Of a stretch of 10,695 nt of DNA, positions 1-5,832 are shown in pieces; within the stretch, counting starts at the first letter, position 1, and each line of letters begins with the position of its first letter. Origin of the DNA: an uncultured Kineosporia sp. (lineage in GTDB: Bacteria; Actinomycetota; Actinomycetes; Actinomycetales; Kineosporiaceae); NCBI GenBank assembly GCA_937859855.1, contig CALMAR010000418.1, positions 1-10,695 of the forward strand, in the 5' to 3' direction. The notes beneath the pieces are model-generated. The model saw only the letters and a list, made by a program, of their open reading frames with translations. It was not told where the DNA came from and did no database searches. The position numbers were made by a program, and so were the translations under genes.

Positions 1-754
1 ACCAGCACACTCACCCACCGCCAACCACCACGCAGCCCCGGTACACCCCGGAAGAGCGGTCCATCGCCCGCCGCCACCATCACCGCCGCCTCCCGACCTC
101 CCGTGCGCCCCATCACCCCAAAACACGGTCCACACATGGTGCGTCTGTGACAGTGAACGCGCCGTTTCTCAGAACGAGGAGACCTCACCAGCTCAGCGCA
201 CGCGCCACCCACTCAGCAGCCCGAAGGACAGCCACCACAGCAGACCGTCATACGCGGCGCTCACCACAGCAGTGGCGAGCGCCGTGACCCTGCTGCCTAG
301 ATCCGGGCCGCCTTGATCTCAACTCGACCACCACGAAAGAGGAGCGACCAGCTGGCGTGCAGAGACGATCAACACCGCACTGCCGCGGGGACCTCCTCTG
401 TGCGATCGAGCGCCAGCGTCCTGAGATGGTCCTGCGCCTCCTGCCCAGCCCGCTACGTCACCAGACTGTCCGAATGGTGCTACTCCAACTCAGCTTCCAC
501 GGCCACCGGCTGCAGCGGCCCACAGATCCAGGCAGCCTCATACCGGCCGTCACCGGCCGCTTGTAGGACTCCGCACCCAGCAGCTGCCCCAGACCACATA
601 GGCCGCGTTCGTACTGCGTGTTACTGGGAAGTCGATGTACGCACCCACACGAACACTTGAGATATCGCCTCTGACAAGGCGATGTAACGGCCATCTGCCA
701 TAGCCTGCGTCACTCCAGAGCATGGCACTAGACGACAATGGGGGAAAAAGGGGT
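1..754. other. Gene-poor leading region, no confident gene
   Basis: I see no convincing gene here. The plus strand is very rich in C. One frame stays open from base 2 to a TGA at 314-316 with no start inside the window; it is proline-rich, and its third positions are much less GC-biased than the real genes. A GTG-started frame at 357-566 (69 codons, with an AGAGGAG-like sequence about 12 nt upstream) is the least bad candidate for a small gene but matches nothing I know. On the minus strand a frame is open from an ATG at about 137 to the left edge, again with weak codon bias. The stretch could be the tail of a left-hand gene, decayed coding DNA, or a long leader for the operon at 755. Confidence 0.5.
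662..685 (+). other. Stem-loop upstream of the 755-1491 operon
   Basis: The sequence ATCGCCT (664-670) is followed by a 6-nt loop CTGACA and its exact complement AGGCGAT (677-683). One wobble pair and one A-T pair lengthen the stem outward. It lies about 70 nt before the start of the downstream membrane-protein gene. It could be a terminator for whatever precedes it or a leader structure. There is no following T-run, so a strong intrinsic terminator is not evident. Confidence 0.35.
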
Positions 755-1141
755 ATGAAGGCGACGATAGTAGAAGTTGCCGTTACGGTACTTATCGGCA
801 CCCTACTCCGTGTCTTTTATGACTATATAACCGAATGCTTTCGAGAAGGACTGATGTTCACCCGACTCCCAGCACGCGATCTCGAATTTTGGCGAGACTG
901 GGCAGCCGCCGCAGCCGCCTTCAGCATTTACCGCCGCTTCCTACACGAGAAACCAGCTTTCAGCAACCCTGAAGAAGGCTACTTCCTCCTGATCTTGCTA
1001 GCCTGCCTTGCTTACCCACTACTGTGGAGACTGACACGCGACGGCACCAGCGCAGCAACACCTACAAACCAGAAGGAAAAGTACCTCTTGGACGCCGGAG
1101 CTCTATCACTACTAATAGCGTCGATTTGGGTCGGGAGCTAA
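755..1141 (+). CDS. Small multi-pass membrane protein, unknown function
   Basis: The ATG at 755 is chosen because a purine-rich GGGGAAAAAGGGG tract lies directly upstream. An in-frame ATG at 722 would add 11 residues without a ribosome site. The 128-residue product has a hydrophobic segment at about residues 5-24, a moderately hydrophobic alanine-rich stretch near the middle, and clear membrane segments around residues 73-92 and at the C-terminus, so three or four spans. Codon use is unlike its neighbours: many ATA, GTA, CTT, TTT and GAA codons give clearly lower third-position GC, which suggests recent transfer. The next gene starts 5 nt after its stop, so the two probably form an operon and the proteins may act together in the membrane. 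I recognise no family. Confidence 0.65.
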   Translation: MKATIVEVAVTVLIGTLLRVFYDYITECFREGLMFTRLPARDLEFWRDWAAAAAAFSIYRRFLHEKPAFSNPEEGYFLLILLACLAYPLLWRLTRDGTSAATPTNQKEKYLLDAGALSLLIASIWVGS

Positions 1142-1146
1142 GCCGA

Positions 1147-1491
1147 ATGGACGCGAATCCCAGCGATCAGCCGACGGGCGTCGCAGTCAAGCCGTTCAAT
1201 AGAAACCCGATACCACCACAGCCGGGCGACAGAGAGCCACTAGCACCAGTCGAAGACGCTACTGACAGCACGGACGACGGCAGGAGCACGCCATTGAAAC
1301 CAATGCCGCGCACGCGATGGATCGCACGCCTCGCACTCGTCGCAATCATTTTCGGAACCCTCGTACTGACCAGCGGCTCGATCGGACTGTGGGCAACGCT
1401 ACTGAGCTTTGCCATCGTCTTCGTACCCACGGCCACCCTTGGAGCGTTCCTTACGCAGAGGCATCGCCCTCAGGACATATCACCAAGCTAA
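1147..1491 (+). CDS. Two-span membrane protein with proline-rich N-terminus
   Basis: The ATG at 1147 is preceded by GGGAG (1133-1137) at 9-nt spacing, and sits 5 nt after the stop of the preceding gene. The same frame is open further upstream to 1024, but that part overlaps the previous gene and lacks a ribosome site. The 114-residue product has a soluble, proline- and acid-rich N-terminal half (to about residue 55). Two adjacent hydrophobic segments follow (about 59-78 and 80-101), joined by a very short turn, then a short basic tail. This resembles small actinobacterial membrane-anchored proteins of unknown role. Pairing with the upstream membrane protein suggests a two-component membrane unit. 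Function is not known. Confidence 0.6.
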   Translation: MDANPSDQPTGVAVKPFNRNPIPPQPGDREPLAPVEDATDSTDDGRSTPLKPMPRTRWIARLALVAIIFGTLVLTSGSIGLWATLLSFAIVFVPTATLGAFLTQRHRPQDISPS

Positions 1492-1556
1492 CTCCGATAG
1501 CTCCATCCAGGCTGTTGCTCGTGACTCGGCGGCAGCTCTGATCGTGCTGGCCGTCG

Positions 1557-1760
1557 ATATCTCCTCATGGGCGCTCCCGTCTTCACGGGCGCTCTCCGGC
1601 TTCTGCCGCAGTTGCCCGGGACGAGCCGATCTCAGCCCCGCGCCGCACGGTGCTCTGGCCGCGACGTCCTGGACGCGAGCTACAGCTGATGTCAGCAGCC
1701 GCACGACATGCGCTCGCCCCAGTACCGCGAACAAATCACGCGACACCGCGTCACCCATCA
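1557..1760 (-). pseudogene. Decayed 3' end of an IS200/IS605-type tnpB
   Basis: Read on the minus strand, this stretch carries the order of signals found at the end of TnpB genes. S-R-D-L-F-A-V-L-G-R-A-H-V-V (about 1743-1702) matches the second half of the TnpB zinc ribbon, normally S-R/Q-x-x-F-x-C-x-x-C-G-H, with both cysteines replaced. A GCTGACATCA string follows one frame away, where intact genes encode A-D-x-N-A-A. Then come A-P-C-G-A-G and an L-R-Q-K-P-E stretch resembling the usual ACG...KQE tail, then a hairpin and GAGGAGATATC, as at many IS605-family right ends. The 5' part of the gene is absent, and frame changes plus lost cysteines make it a relic. The call is inference from motif order. 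Its tail differs from the intact tnpB at 8114-9625, so it is a different lineage. Confidence 0.5.
1573..1592 (-). other. Hairpin at right end of the tnpB relic
   Basis: CCCGT (1576-1580), loop CTTC and ACGGG (1585-1589) form a 5-bp stem, with two further G-C pairs beyond one mismatch. The octamer GGGCGCTC also occurs directly on both sides. In living IS200/IS605 elements a hairpin at this place belongs to the right end and to the 3' part of the TnpB guide RNA. Here it has outlived most of its gene. Confidence 0.4.
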
Positions 1761-1840
1761 CGAGTAGGCCACTCGCAGGTCAACAACGCCACCAAGCGTT
1801 GCGGCCGCCATCAGCAAGCAGGCAACTACCGTTGTCTGCC

Positions 1841-2308
1841 ATGACGGAGCCCACGGTCCACATCCAGTGGGTTTTCACCTGGGCCAATGCCGTGGAACAG
1901 CAACGTCGCCGGATCATGGAGGCCCCGAACCTGTCAGCCGCGCAGCCCGACGTGCTGATGTTCGCCGCCGCCATCGGCGGACTCCTCAACACCGCCACCC
2001 GCGACCTCGGCCCAAACCACCCAGCACTCCAGCGATTCGACGAAGCTGTACCTGACGGCAAGATCGTGCGCGACATCGCCAGCCATCTGGAGGCCTATAG
2101 CAACGGTGAGGGGCGGCTCCAAGGCGATCCGCAAGCGAAAGGCAAAGTCCGGCTCGCCGACGGACGCCGAGCTGGCAGGCTGACGACCCTCATGCGCGGT
2201 GTCGATGGCTCGATCGAGATCACACTGTTCGGCTTCAACCTGAACATCAGCACCGCAGCCGATGCAGCAGCCGACCTCGCGGCCGCAGCCCTAGACGCAC
2301 GCGCATAA
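1841..2308 (+). CDS. Small helical protein, possible HEPN-like
   Basis: The frame is open from 1409, but the part before 1841 runs antisense through a tnpB relic and is serine/arginine-rich with poor codon bias, so I start at the ATG at 1841. No good ribosome site is visible, which leaves the start uncertain. The 155-residue product is mostly helical to about residue 95. It carries R77-D-I-A-S-H82, an R-x4-H motif of the kind that forms the RNase site of HEPN proteins, followed by L-E-A-Y-S-N-G-E-G-R-L-Q, which resembles conserved actinobacterial hypothetical proteins. A glycine- and beta-rich segment and an alanine-rich C-terminal helix follow. It lies 74 nt before a toxin-antitoxin pair. 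The HEPN assignment rests on one short motif and is tentative. Confidence 0.65.
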   Translation: MTEPTVHIQWVFTWANAVEQQRRRIMEAPNLSAAQPDVLMFAAAIGGLLNTATRDLGPNHPALQRFDEAVPDGKIVRDIASHLEAYSNGEGRLQGDPQAKGKVRLADGRRAGRLTTLMRGVDGSIEITLFGFNLNISTAADAAADLAAAALDARA

Positions 2309-2347
2309 GCACGTGCCACAGTCCAGGCGCCGTCACATTTGATGGGC

Positions 2348-2376
2348 TAGACCCAATCAGTATTACTCACTAGCCT
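2348..2376 (+). promoter_or_regulatory. Leaderless-type promoter of the toxin-antitoxin pair
   Basis: TAGCCT (2371-2376) lies exactly at -12 to -7 relative to the ATG at 2383, the arrangement typical of actinobacterial leaderless transcripts. TAGACC (2348-2353) is an acceptable -35 at 17-bp spacing. No Shine-Dalgarno sequence precedes the gene, which agrees with a transcript starting at the initiation codon. Confidence 0.45.
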
Positions 2377-2382
2377 CAGAGT

Positions 2383-2637
2383 ATGACGACGCGGCGGACG
2401 TTCTCCTTACCCGACGACCTGGCCCAGCAGCTAGACGAGACGGTCGCGGCCGCCGGCGGCAACGCCTCCGCCGTGGTCGCCGAGGCGTTGCGCACCCGCA
2501 TCGCCCGCGACGCCTACCGCACTCGCCTGAACGCGGCCTACGGCGAACCCGACCCTGACGCCTACGCTTACTGGCAGCAGCGTCTCCGCAACAATCACGG
2601 TCACAGCGACGCCGAGGCCGCCCCCCGCGCCTCATGA
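2383..2637 (+). CDS. Ribbon-helix-helix antitoxin (CopG-like)
   Basis: This 84-residue protein has the ribbon-helix-helix layout: a basic N-terminal strand (R-R-T-F-S-L-P, residues 4-10), a first helix (D-D-L-A-Q-Q-L-D), a glycine turn, and a second helix starting N-A-S-A-V-V-A-E-A-L. Such proteins dimerise, insert the strand into the DNA major groove and repress their own operon. The tail (about residues 45-84, with Y-G-E-P-D-P-D-A-Y-A-Y-W) is where antitoxins of this type wrap the toxin. It shares an ATGA stop-start overlap with the PIN gene behind it, and its promoter looks leaderless. The antitoxin role is inferred from fold and pairing. Confidence 0.8.
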   Translation: MTTRRTFSLPDDLAQQLDETVAAAGGNASAVVAEALRTRIARDAYRTRLNAAYGEPDPDAYAYWQQRLRNNHGHSDAEAAPRAS

Positions 2638-3041
2638 TCGGCGGTCGTGTCCTAGACGCCACCGCCATCCACGACCTGACCATCAACCGCACCATCTACG
2701 GGGCCGCGTTCCTGGCGGCCGCCAACCAGGAAGGCATCGCCCTGGCCGTGCCCACCACCGCGCTCATGGAGGCATGGGCCGCCGCCACCGTCGAAGACAT
2801 GCCCTTCCTGGAACTCCTCCTCGACGCGCCCCTGGTCCTGCTCGACGACCTGGATAGCGCCTACGCGGCCGCAGCCGGGATCCTCAGCCAAGACTCCTAC
2901 GCCGCCGACCAGTGGCAACCTGCTGCCGCCCACACCGTCGCGGTAGCCCAAGCCCGCGGCTGGCCCGTCCTCACCGCAGACCCCGCACCGCTACGCGCCC
3001 TGGACGCGGGCCTACCCATCGACCTCCTCCCCGACACCTGA
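2634..3041 (+). CDS. PIN-like toxin (VapC-type), atypical active site
   Basis: The 135-residue product has the size and layout of PIN-fold RNases. It has L-D-A-T-A near the N-terminus (D8), A-L-M-E-A-W (E46), and near the end W-P-V-L-T-A-D-P (D115), the usual final acidic motif of the domain. VapC toxins use such acidic residues to bind Mg2+ and cleave tRNA or rRNA. The helix that normally carries a further aspartate reads A-A-A-H-T-V-A-V-A (about 97-105), with histidine where a D-A pair is expected. An A-A-H variant also occurs in a group of actinobacterial PIN-like proteins. Activity is therefore uncertain. The gene overlaps the antitoxin by 4 nt, so translation is coupled. Confidence 0.75.
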   Translation: MIGGRVLDATAIHDLTINRTIYGAAFLAAANQEGIALAVPTTALMEAWAAATVEDMPFLELLLDAPLVLLDDLDSAYAAAAGILSQDSYAADQWQPAAAHTVAVAQARGWPVLTADPAPLRALDAGLPIDLLPDT

Positions 3042-3190
3042 TCTCACACCTCCAGCTGCCAGTACCCACGCACGTCCTCGCTGATCGATCCGGCCGCATC
3101 CCGGGTCGACGGAACGAATCCCGCCCCAACTGACGTGCTGTCGGCATGACCGACACATTCGACTCGACCCGCACGATGCCCTCTCAGCCG

Positions 3191-3197
3191 AAGGAGG
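3191..3197 (+). promoter_or_regulatory. Ribosome binding site that sets the 3203 start
   Basis: AAGGAGG sits 5 nt before an in-frame GTG at 3203. It is the strongest Shine-Dalgarno match near this gene. The upstream ATG candidates at 3146 and 3176 have none. Confidence 0.65.
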
Positions 3198-3202
3198 ACG
3201 CC

Positions 3203-4459
3203 GTGGCGTCGGACCACGCAGGCGACGACCCCGGTGAGCAACTGGACGCCGAACCCGACAGCCCATCCGGCGCGGCCGAGCACCGACCCAGGTACCGATC
3301 CGGTGCCCTCGTCACACCGGACGAGACAAACCCGGACCGATTCCCCCGGATGTTCAACCTCTCCGCCGCCGGCCTGTACGCCGGCGTCATCCGGCCCGTC
3401 GACCCCGCCCCGTCGGAATTCGTCACCCTGCGCATGCCCCGCCGATCGCTGGAGATGGCCGGCGCCATCGGATCATGGAACCTGCTGTGGGAAGCGGCCC
3501 AGTTCCGACGCCGCTTCTTCGACCTCGACGACCTGCCCAAGCCGATGTCGGCGATCGCGGACCTCGGAGACAACAACATCATCTTCGTTCCACGCACGCG
3601 ATCCCGGTACTTCGAGTACGCGCCCCTGCTGCACCTGCTGCCCCGGCGCATCCTGGACCGCTTCGGGCTGCCCCTCATCGGCGCCGGCCAATGGCCATTC
3701 CTTGCCGACTACAACCAGATCGACGACGTACTACCCGCCGACTTCGCCGAACGACTCACCCGAGCCTGGGCCTGGACGGTCTGGCGCGACTTGAACTCCG
3801 GCTCCCCCATGAACGCGTTCACCCCCGACGACCCCATCCGGCTCCTAGCCCACAACCTCGACTTCTGGCTGCCCGCAGTCACCGACACCATCCAAACCCG
3901 GCTTCGCGACTTCCCCGAGGTCGCCAACGGCAAACCCGTCGGGCCCGTCACCCTTGAAGACGGCAGCGTCCTACCCGGAGCCGTCACCGGGAACCCGCGA
4001 ATGGGCGGCGAAATCTGGTTCGGCGAACACGACGCCCGCAACGCCCTCACCGAGACTGTGCTAGCAGCCGACCGCACCGGCCGACTCCAAGCACTGATCG
4101 ACGCAGTACGCTCCAACCGCGTCGAAGACGACTTCTCCGACCGATGGTCACCAGCCCGCGAAGACTTCGAACGCAAGCTCTACGCCAAGCGCCGCAAGAC
4201 CGGCGGCGTCCGCTTCGTCGAACTCACCGACACCATCACCGTCCAAAGCCCCGACAGCGACATCACCGACAACCTCATCACCAACGACTTCCTAGCGCTC
4301 CTGGACACTAGAAACCGCCAGATCGTCGTCCTGCTCAGCAGCGGCGTGACCAGCCACACCGAGATCGCTGGCATCCTCGGCTACGCCAACCACAGCGCCG
4401 TCACCAAGCGGCTCACCCGGATCCGCCGCCAGGCCGAAGAGTTCTTCGCCCACAGCTGA
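3203..4459 (+). CDS. Unrecognised protein with C-terminal sigma-4-like HTH
   Basis: The GTG at 3203 is preferred to the in-frame ATG at 3146 because of an AAGGAGG site. The product is 418 residues. The first 45 or so are acidic and probably disordered. A large globular part of about 310 residues follows, rich in W, R and D, which I cannot assign. The last 56 residues look like a sigma-70 region 4 or LuxR-type helix-turn-helix: L-D-T-R-N-R-Q-I-V-V-L-L, then T-E-I-A-G-I-L-G-Y, a short turn, and S-A-V-T-K-R-L-T-R-I-R-R-Q. This suggests DNA binding and gene control. There is no signal peptide, no membrane segment and no sigma region 2. Codon bias is strong, so the gene is real. It stands alone on the plus strand, with 161 nt before it and 261 nt after it. 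Confidence 0.8.
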   Translation: MASDHAGDDPGEQLDAEPDSPSGAAEHRPRYRSGALVTPDETNPDRFPRMFNLSAAGLYAGVIRPVDPAPSEFVTLRMPRRSLEMAGAIGSWNLLWEAAQFRRRFFDLDDLPKPMSAIADLGDNNIIFVPRTRSRYFEYAPLLHLLPRRILDRFGLPLIGAGQWPFLADYNQIDDVLPADFAERLTRAWAWTVWRDLNSGSPMNAFTPDDPIRLLAHNLDFWLPAVTDTIQTRLRDFPEVANGKPVGPVTLEDGSVLPGAVTGNPRMGGEIWFGEHDARNALTETVLAADRTGRLQALIDAVRSNRVEDDFSDRWSPAREDFERKLYAKRRKTGGVRFVELTDTITVQSPDSDITDNLITNDFLALLDTRNRQIVVLLSSGVTSHTEIAGILGYANHSAVTKRLTRIRRQAEEFFAHS

Positions 4460-4720
4460 CGACGCCGCCCCACAAGCCGGCCAGCAATTCCGGAGACGGG
4501 GCCAGCCCGATAGGGGCCACCCACCAGCAGCCGAGGACACCCCGCAGCAGAACGCACTCGCGACTGCAACGTCAGGTCGGAGGAACCTGCGCCGCCTGTA
4601 GCCAGCGGATGACCGGCGCCGTAGTCCAAGACCTACTCGCGACTCGGTGGCGCGCGACGTTACGGCCAGGCACGGTCCAACCTCTCAACCACCGAGCTGC
4701 CCACGAGAGGAACCAGACCG
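4460..4720. other. Intergenic stretch without visible function
   Basis: No codon-biased frame and no strong hairpin or promoter could be identified, apart from the ribosome site of the next gene (GAGAGGA, 4705-4711). Confidence 0.4.
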
Positions 4721-4909
4721 ATGCCAGCCGCCACTCCCCCGCCGCTGCTCCCCCTGCGAACGGTCGCCATCCTGGCCCTGGCCGCCATCATCGGCCTCAT
4801 CGCCGGCTGCCTCACCGCCGTCACCAAGGGCACCGTCGCCGGCGTCCTGGCCGGCGCCACAGCGGCCTGCCTCGCGGTCATGGCTCTCCACCAGGTCGTC
4901 GGCGAATAG
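4721..4909 (+). CDS. Small two-span membrane protein (62 aa)
   Basis: The ATG at 4721 follows GAGAGGA (4705-4711) with a 9-nt spacer. After a short proline-rich start, the protein has two membrane segments: about residues 12-34 (small and aliphatic residues) and about 38-60, rich in A, G and V. They are separated by T-K-G-T, and the protein ends A-L-H-Q-V-V-G-E. Such tiny alanine/glycine-rich membrane proteins are common and uncharacterised in streptomycete-like genomes. Its last 21 codons plus about 50 bp of 3' flank recur in diverged form at 6776-6883, showing that the gene was once present twice here. A minus-strand frame over the same DNA is rejected because an indel in the repeated flank breaks it. 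Confidence 0.65.
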   Translation: MPAATPPPLLPLRTVAILALAAIIGLIAGCLTAVTKGTVAGVLAGATAACLAVMALHQVVGE

Positions 4910-4961
4910 CACTACGCCGGACGCGCGTCGGCCCTGTAGCACGAACACGTCTCGGAACCTC
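4844..4961 (+). repeat. Direct repeat, left copy (end of the 62-aa gene)
   Basis: This copy covers the last codons of the 62-residue membrane gene and its 3' flank up to an AACCTC at 4956-4961. It aligns with 6776-6883. Shared blocks include CACAGCGG, GTCGGCGAATAG and GGCCCTGT. The repeat continues beyond the stop codon with a net 10-nt length difference, so it is a DNA duplication and not merely protein similarity. Confidence 0.6.
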
Positions 4962-4968
4962 AACGATC

Positions 4969-5439
4969 TCAGCTCCGCAGGGCCCGGCGACGGACCACCC
5001 TGACCGTCACCTCCATGGCAGCGAGCCCGACCAGGAACCCCACACCCATGATCCCGTCGAAGCCGGTGACCCAGTCGCGGTCCCGGACCAGGGCAGTCAG
5101 ACCGCTGATGGCCACCCCGACCATGAAGAACGCCATAACCGCGCTGAACCTGCGCTGAGCGCGGACCTCCCGGTGCAGTCGCTCCGCCTCAGACCGCGCA
5201 GCAGCGACCCGCCGACGACGGACCGGCGCCTCGGACAAGGCAGTCTCCAGCTGCTCCGAAACCCAGAACGGCCGCTCCCACCGCGGCACCACCTTCAGCT
5301 CCGCCATCAACTCGGCACGCCTGGCATCACCCGGCGGGTACAGCCGCAGCAGCAGGCGAAGGCAGAGCCTCGGCGCGAACCCGAAGACCACGCACGCGAT
5401 CAGCAGCGTCTTCCACGACACCCCCAACAGCTCGGTCAC
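4969..5439 (-). CDS. Membrane protein coupled to PadR regulator
   Basis: The GTG at 5439 overlaps the PadR stop as GTGA, and a GGGGGA sequence lies 8-10 nt upstream. A longer frame to 5601 overlaps padR out of frame and is rejected. The 156-residue product has one N-terminal hydrophobic segment (about residues 8-30). A conserved-looking cytoplasmic part follows (Y-P-P-G-D-A-R-R-A-E-L-M-A-E-L, then P-R-W-E-R-P-F-W-V-S-E-Q-L-E-T-A-L), then a basic coiled stretch and two more membrane segments (about 105-123 and 130-150). Partner proteins with this Y-P-P-G-D...E-R-P-x-W-V-x-E-Q-L-E pattern commonly follow padR genes in actinomycetes. The regulator probably controls it; its role is unknown. Confidence 0.8.
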   Translation of the reverse strand: MTELLGVSWKTLLIACVVFGFAPRLCLRLLLRLYPPGDARRAELMAELKVVPRWERPFWVSEQLETALSEAPVRRRRVAAARSEAERLHREVRAQRRFSAVMAFFMVGVAISGLTALVRDRDWVTGFDGIMGVGFLVGLAAMEVTVRVVRRRALRS

Positions 5440-5747
5440 GACGTCGTCCCCCACCCCACGCGACGCACCGGCAGCGACCCGCCCGGCACCGCGCCGAGGA
5501 GCTCCACTAGCCCCCGCCGGCCCTCGTCCGTCAGCTCGTAGAACCGCCGAGGCGGGCGGCCGACCACCTCGGCCGGGTTCTCCCACCCGTCCGTAAGCCA
5601 ACCCAGCTCGAACCAGCGGTTCAGCATCGGATACAAGACGCCGGAACGGACGCCCGCTCGACGGCCGAGGTCATACCCGTAATGCCGCCCGCCCGGATCT
5701 CCGAGGAGCGCCTCGGCGACCAAGAGCTGCGCCTTCGTCCGTCGCAC
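5436..5747 (-). CDS. PadR-family transcriptional regulator
   Basis: The 103-residue protein is essentially a single winged-helix PadR domain. It has H-Y-G-Y-D-L near residue 22, then S-G-V-L-Y-P-M-L-N-R and E-L-G-W-L-T, the classic recognition-helix region, and a wing with G-R-P-P-R-R-F-Y-E-L-T-D-E-G. PadR proteins are usually dimeric repressors released by a ligand. It lacks the long C-terminal dimerisation helices of the larger subfamily, so it belongs to the short (PadR-s2-like) type. The GTG start at 5747 has no ribosome site but is placed exactly for a leaderless transcript from the promoter at 5754-5781. A perfect 20-bp palindrome covers the -10 element, so the gene very probably represses itself and the overlapping membrane gene. 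Confidence 0.9.
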   Translation of the reverse strand: MRRTKAQLLVAEALLGDPGGRHYGYDLGRRAGVRSGVLYPMLNRWFELGWLTDGWENPAEVVGRPPRRFYELTDEGRRGLVELLGAVPGGSLPVRRVGWGTTS

Positions 5748-5752
5748 GGCCT

Positions 5753-5781
5753 TAGCCTACCTAGGTAGGCTATTGAGTCAA
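5753..5781 (-). promoter_or_regulatory. Leaderless padR promoter inside palindromic operator
   Basis: Bases 5753-5772 form a perfect 20-bp palindrome centred on CCTAGG. On the minus strand the -10 element TAGGCT (5759-5754) is at exactly -12 to -7 from the GTG start at 5747. TTGACT (5781-5776) is a near-consensus -35 at 16-bp spacing. A dimer bound to the palindrome would cover the -10 box and the transcription start, which is direct repression of the padR unit. Confidence 0.75.
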
Positions 5782-5783
5782 GG

Positions 5784-5801
5784 TCGACCCCGTCGGGTCG
5801 A
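5784..5801 (-). terminator. Hairpin terminator after the DUF2599 gene
   Basis: TCGACCC (5784-5790), loop CGTC and GGGTCGA (5795-5801) form a perfect 7-bp stem, 32 nt past the stop codon at 5833 and just before the padR -35 box. It lacks a T-run, as is usual for actinomycete terminators, and probably insulates padR from the upstream gene. Confidence 0.55.
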
Positions 5802-5832
5802 GGCCTAACGCCCCGCCCCGGGATTGATCGCG

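Noticed and set aside
1486..1502. Small hairpin at the stop of the 1147-1491 gene
   Set aside because: A 5-bp, AT-rich stem with a 7-nt loop is too weak to call a terminator.
3146..3205. ATG start at 3146 for the 418-residue protein
   Set aside because: There is no ribosome site and no leaderless -10 box at the required place; the GTG at 3203 has a near-perfect AAGGAGG.
4916..4932. Possible bidirectional terminator between the convergent genes
   Set aside because: The stem is only about 3 + 3 bp with a bulge, and it is not preserved in the repeat copy.
4685..4963. Minus-strand frame over the 62-residue membrane gene, with a similar minus-strand frame at 6725-6928
   Set aside because: The repeated 3' flanks differ by a net 10 nt, which breaks a shared minus-strand frame, while the plus-strand gene ends agree codon for codon and the intact copy has a good ribosome site.
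4609..5541. 310-codon plus-strand open frame
   Set aside because: It is a histidine/arginine/proline-rich shadow crossing the 62-residue membrane gene and both minus-strand padR-unit genes.
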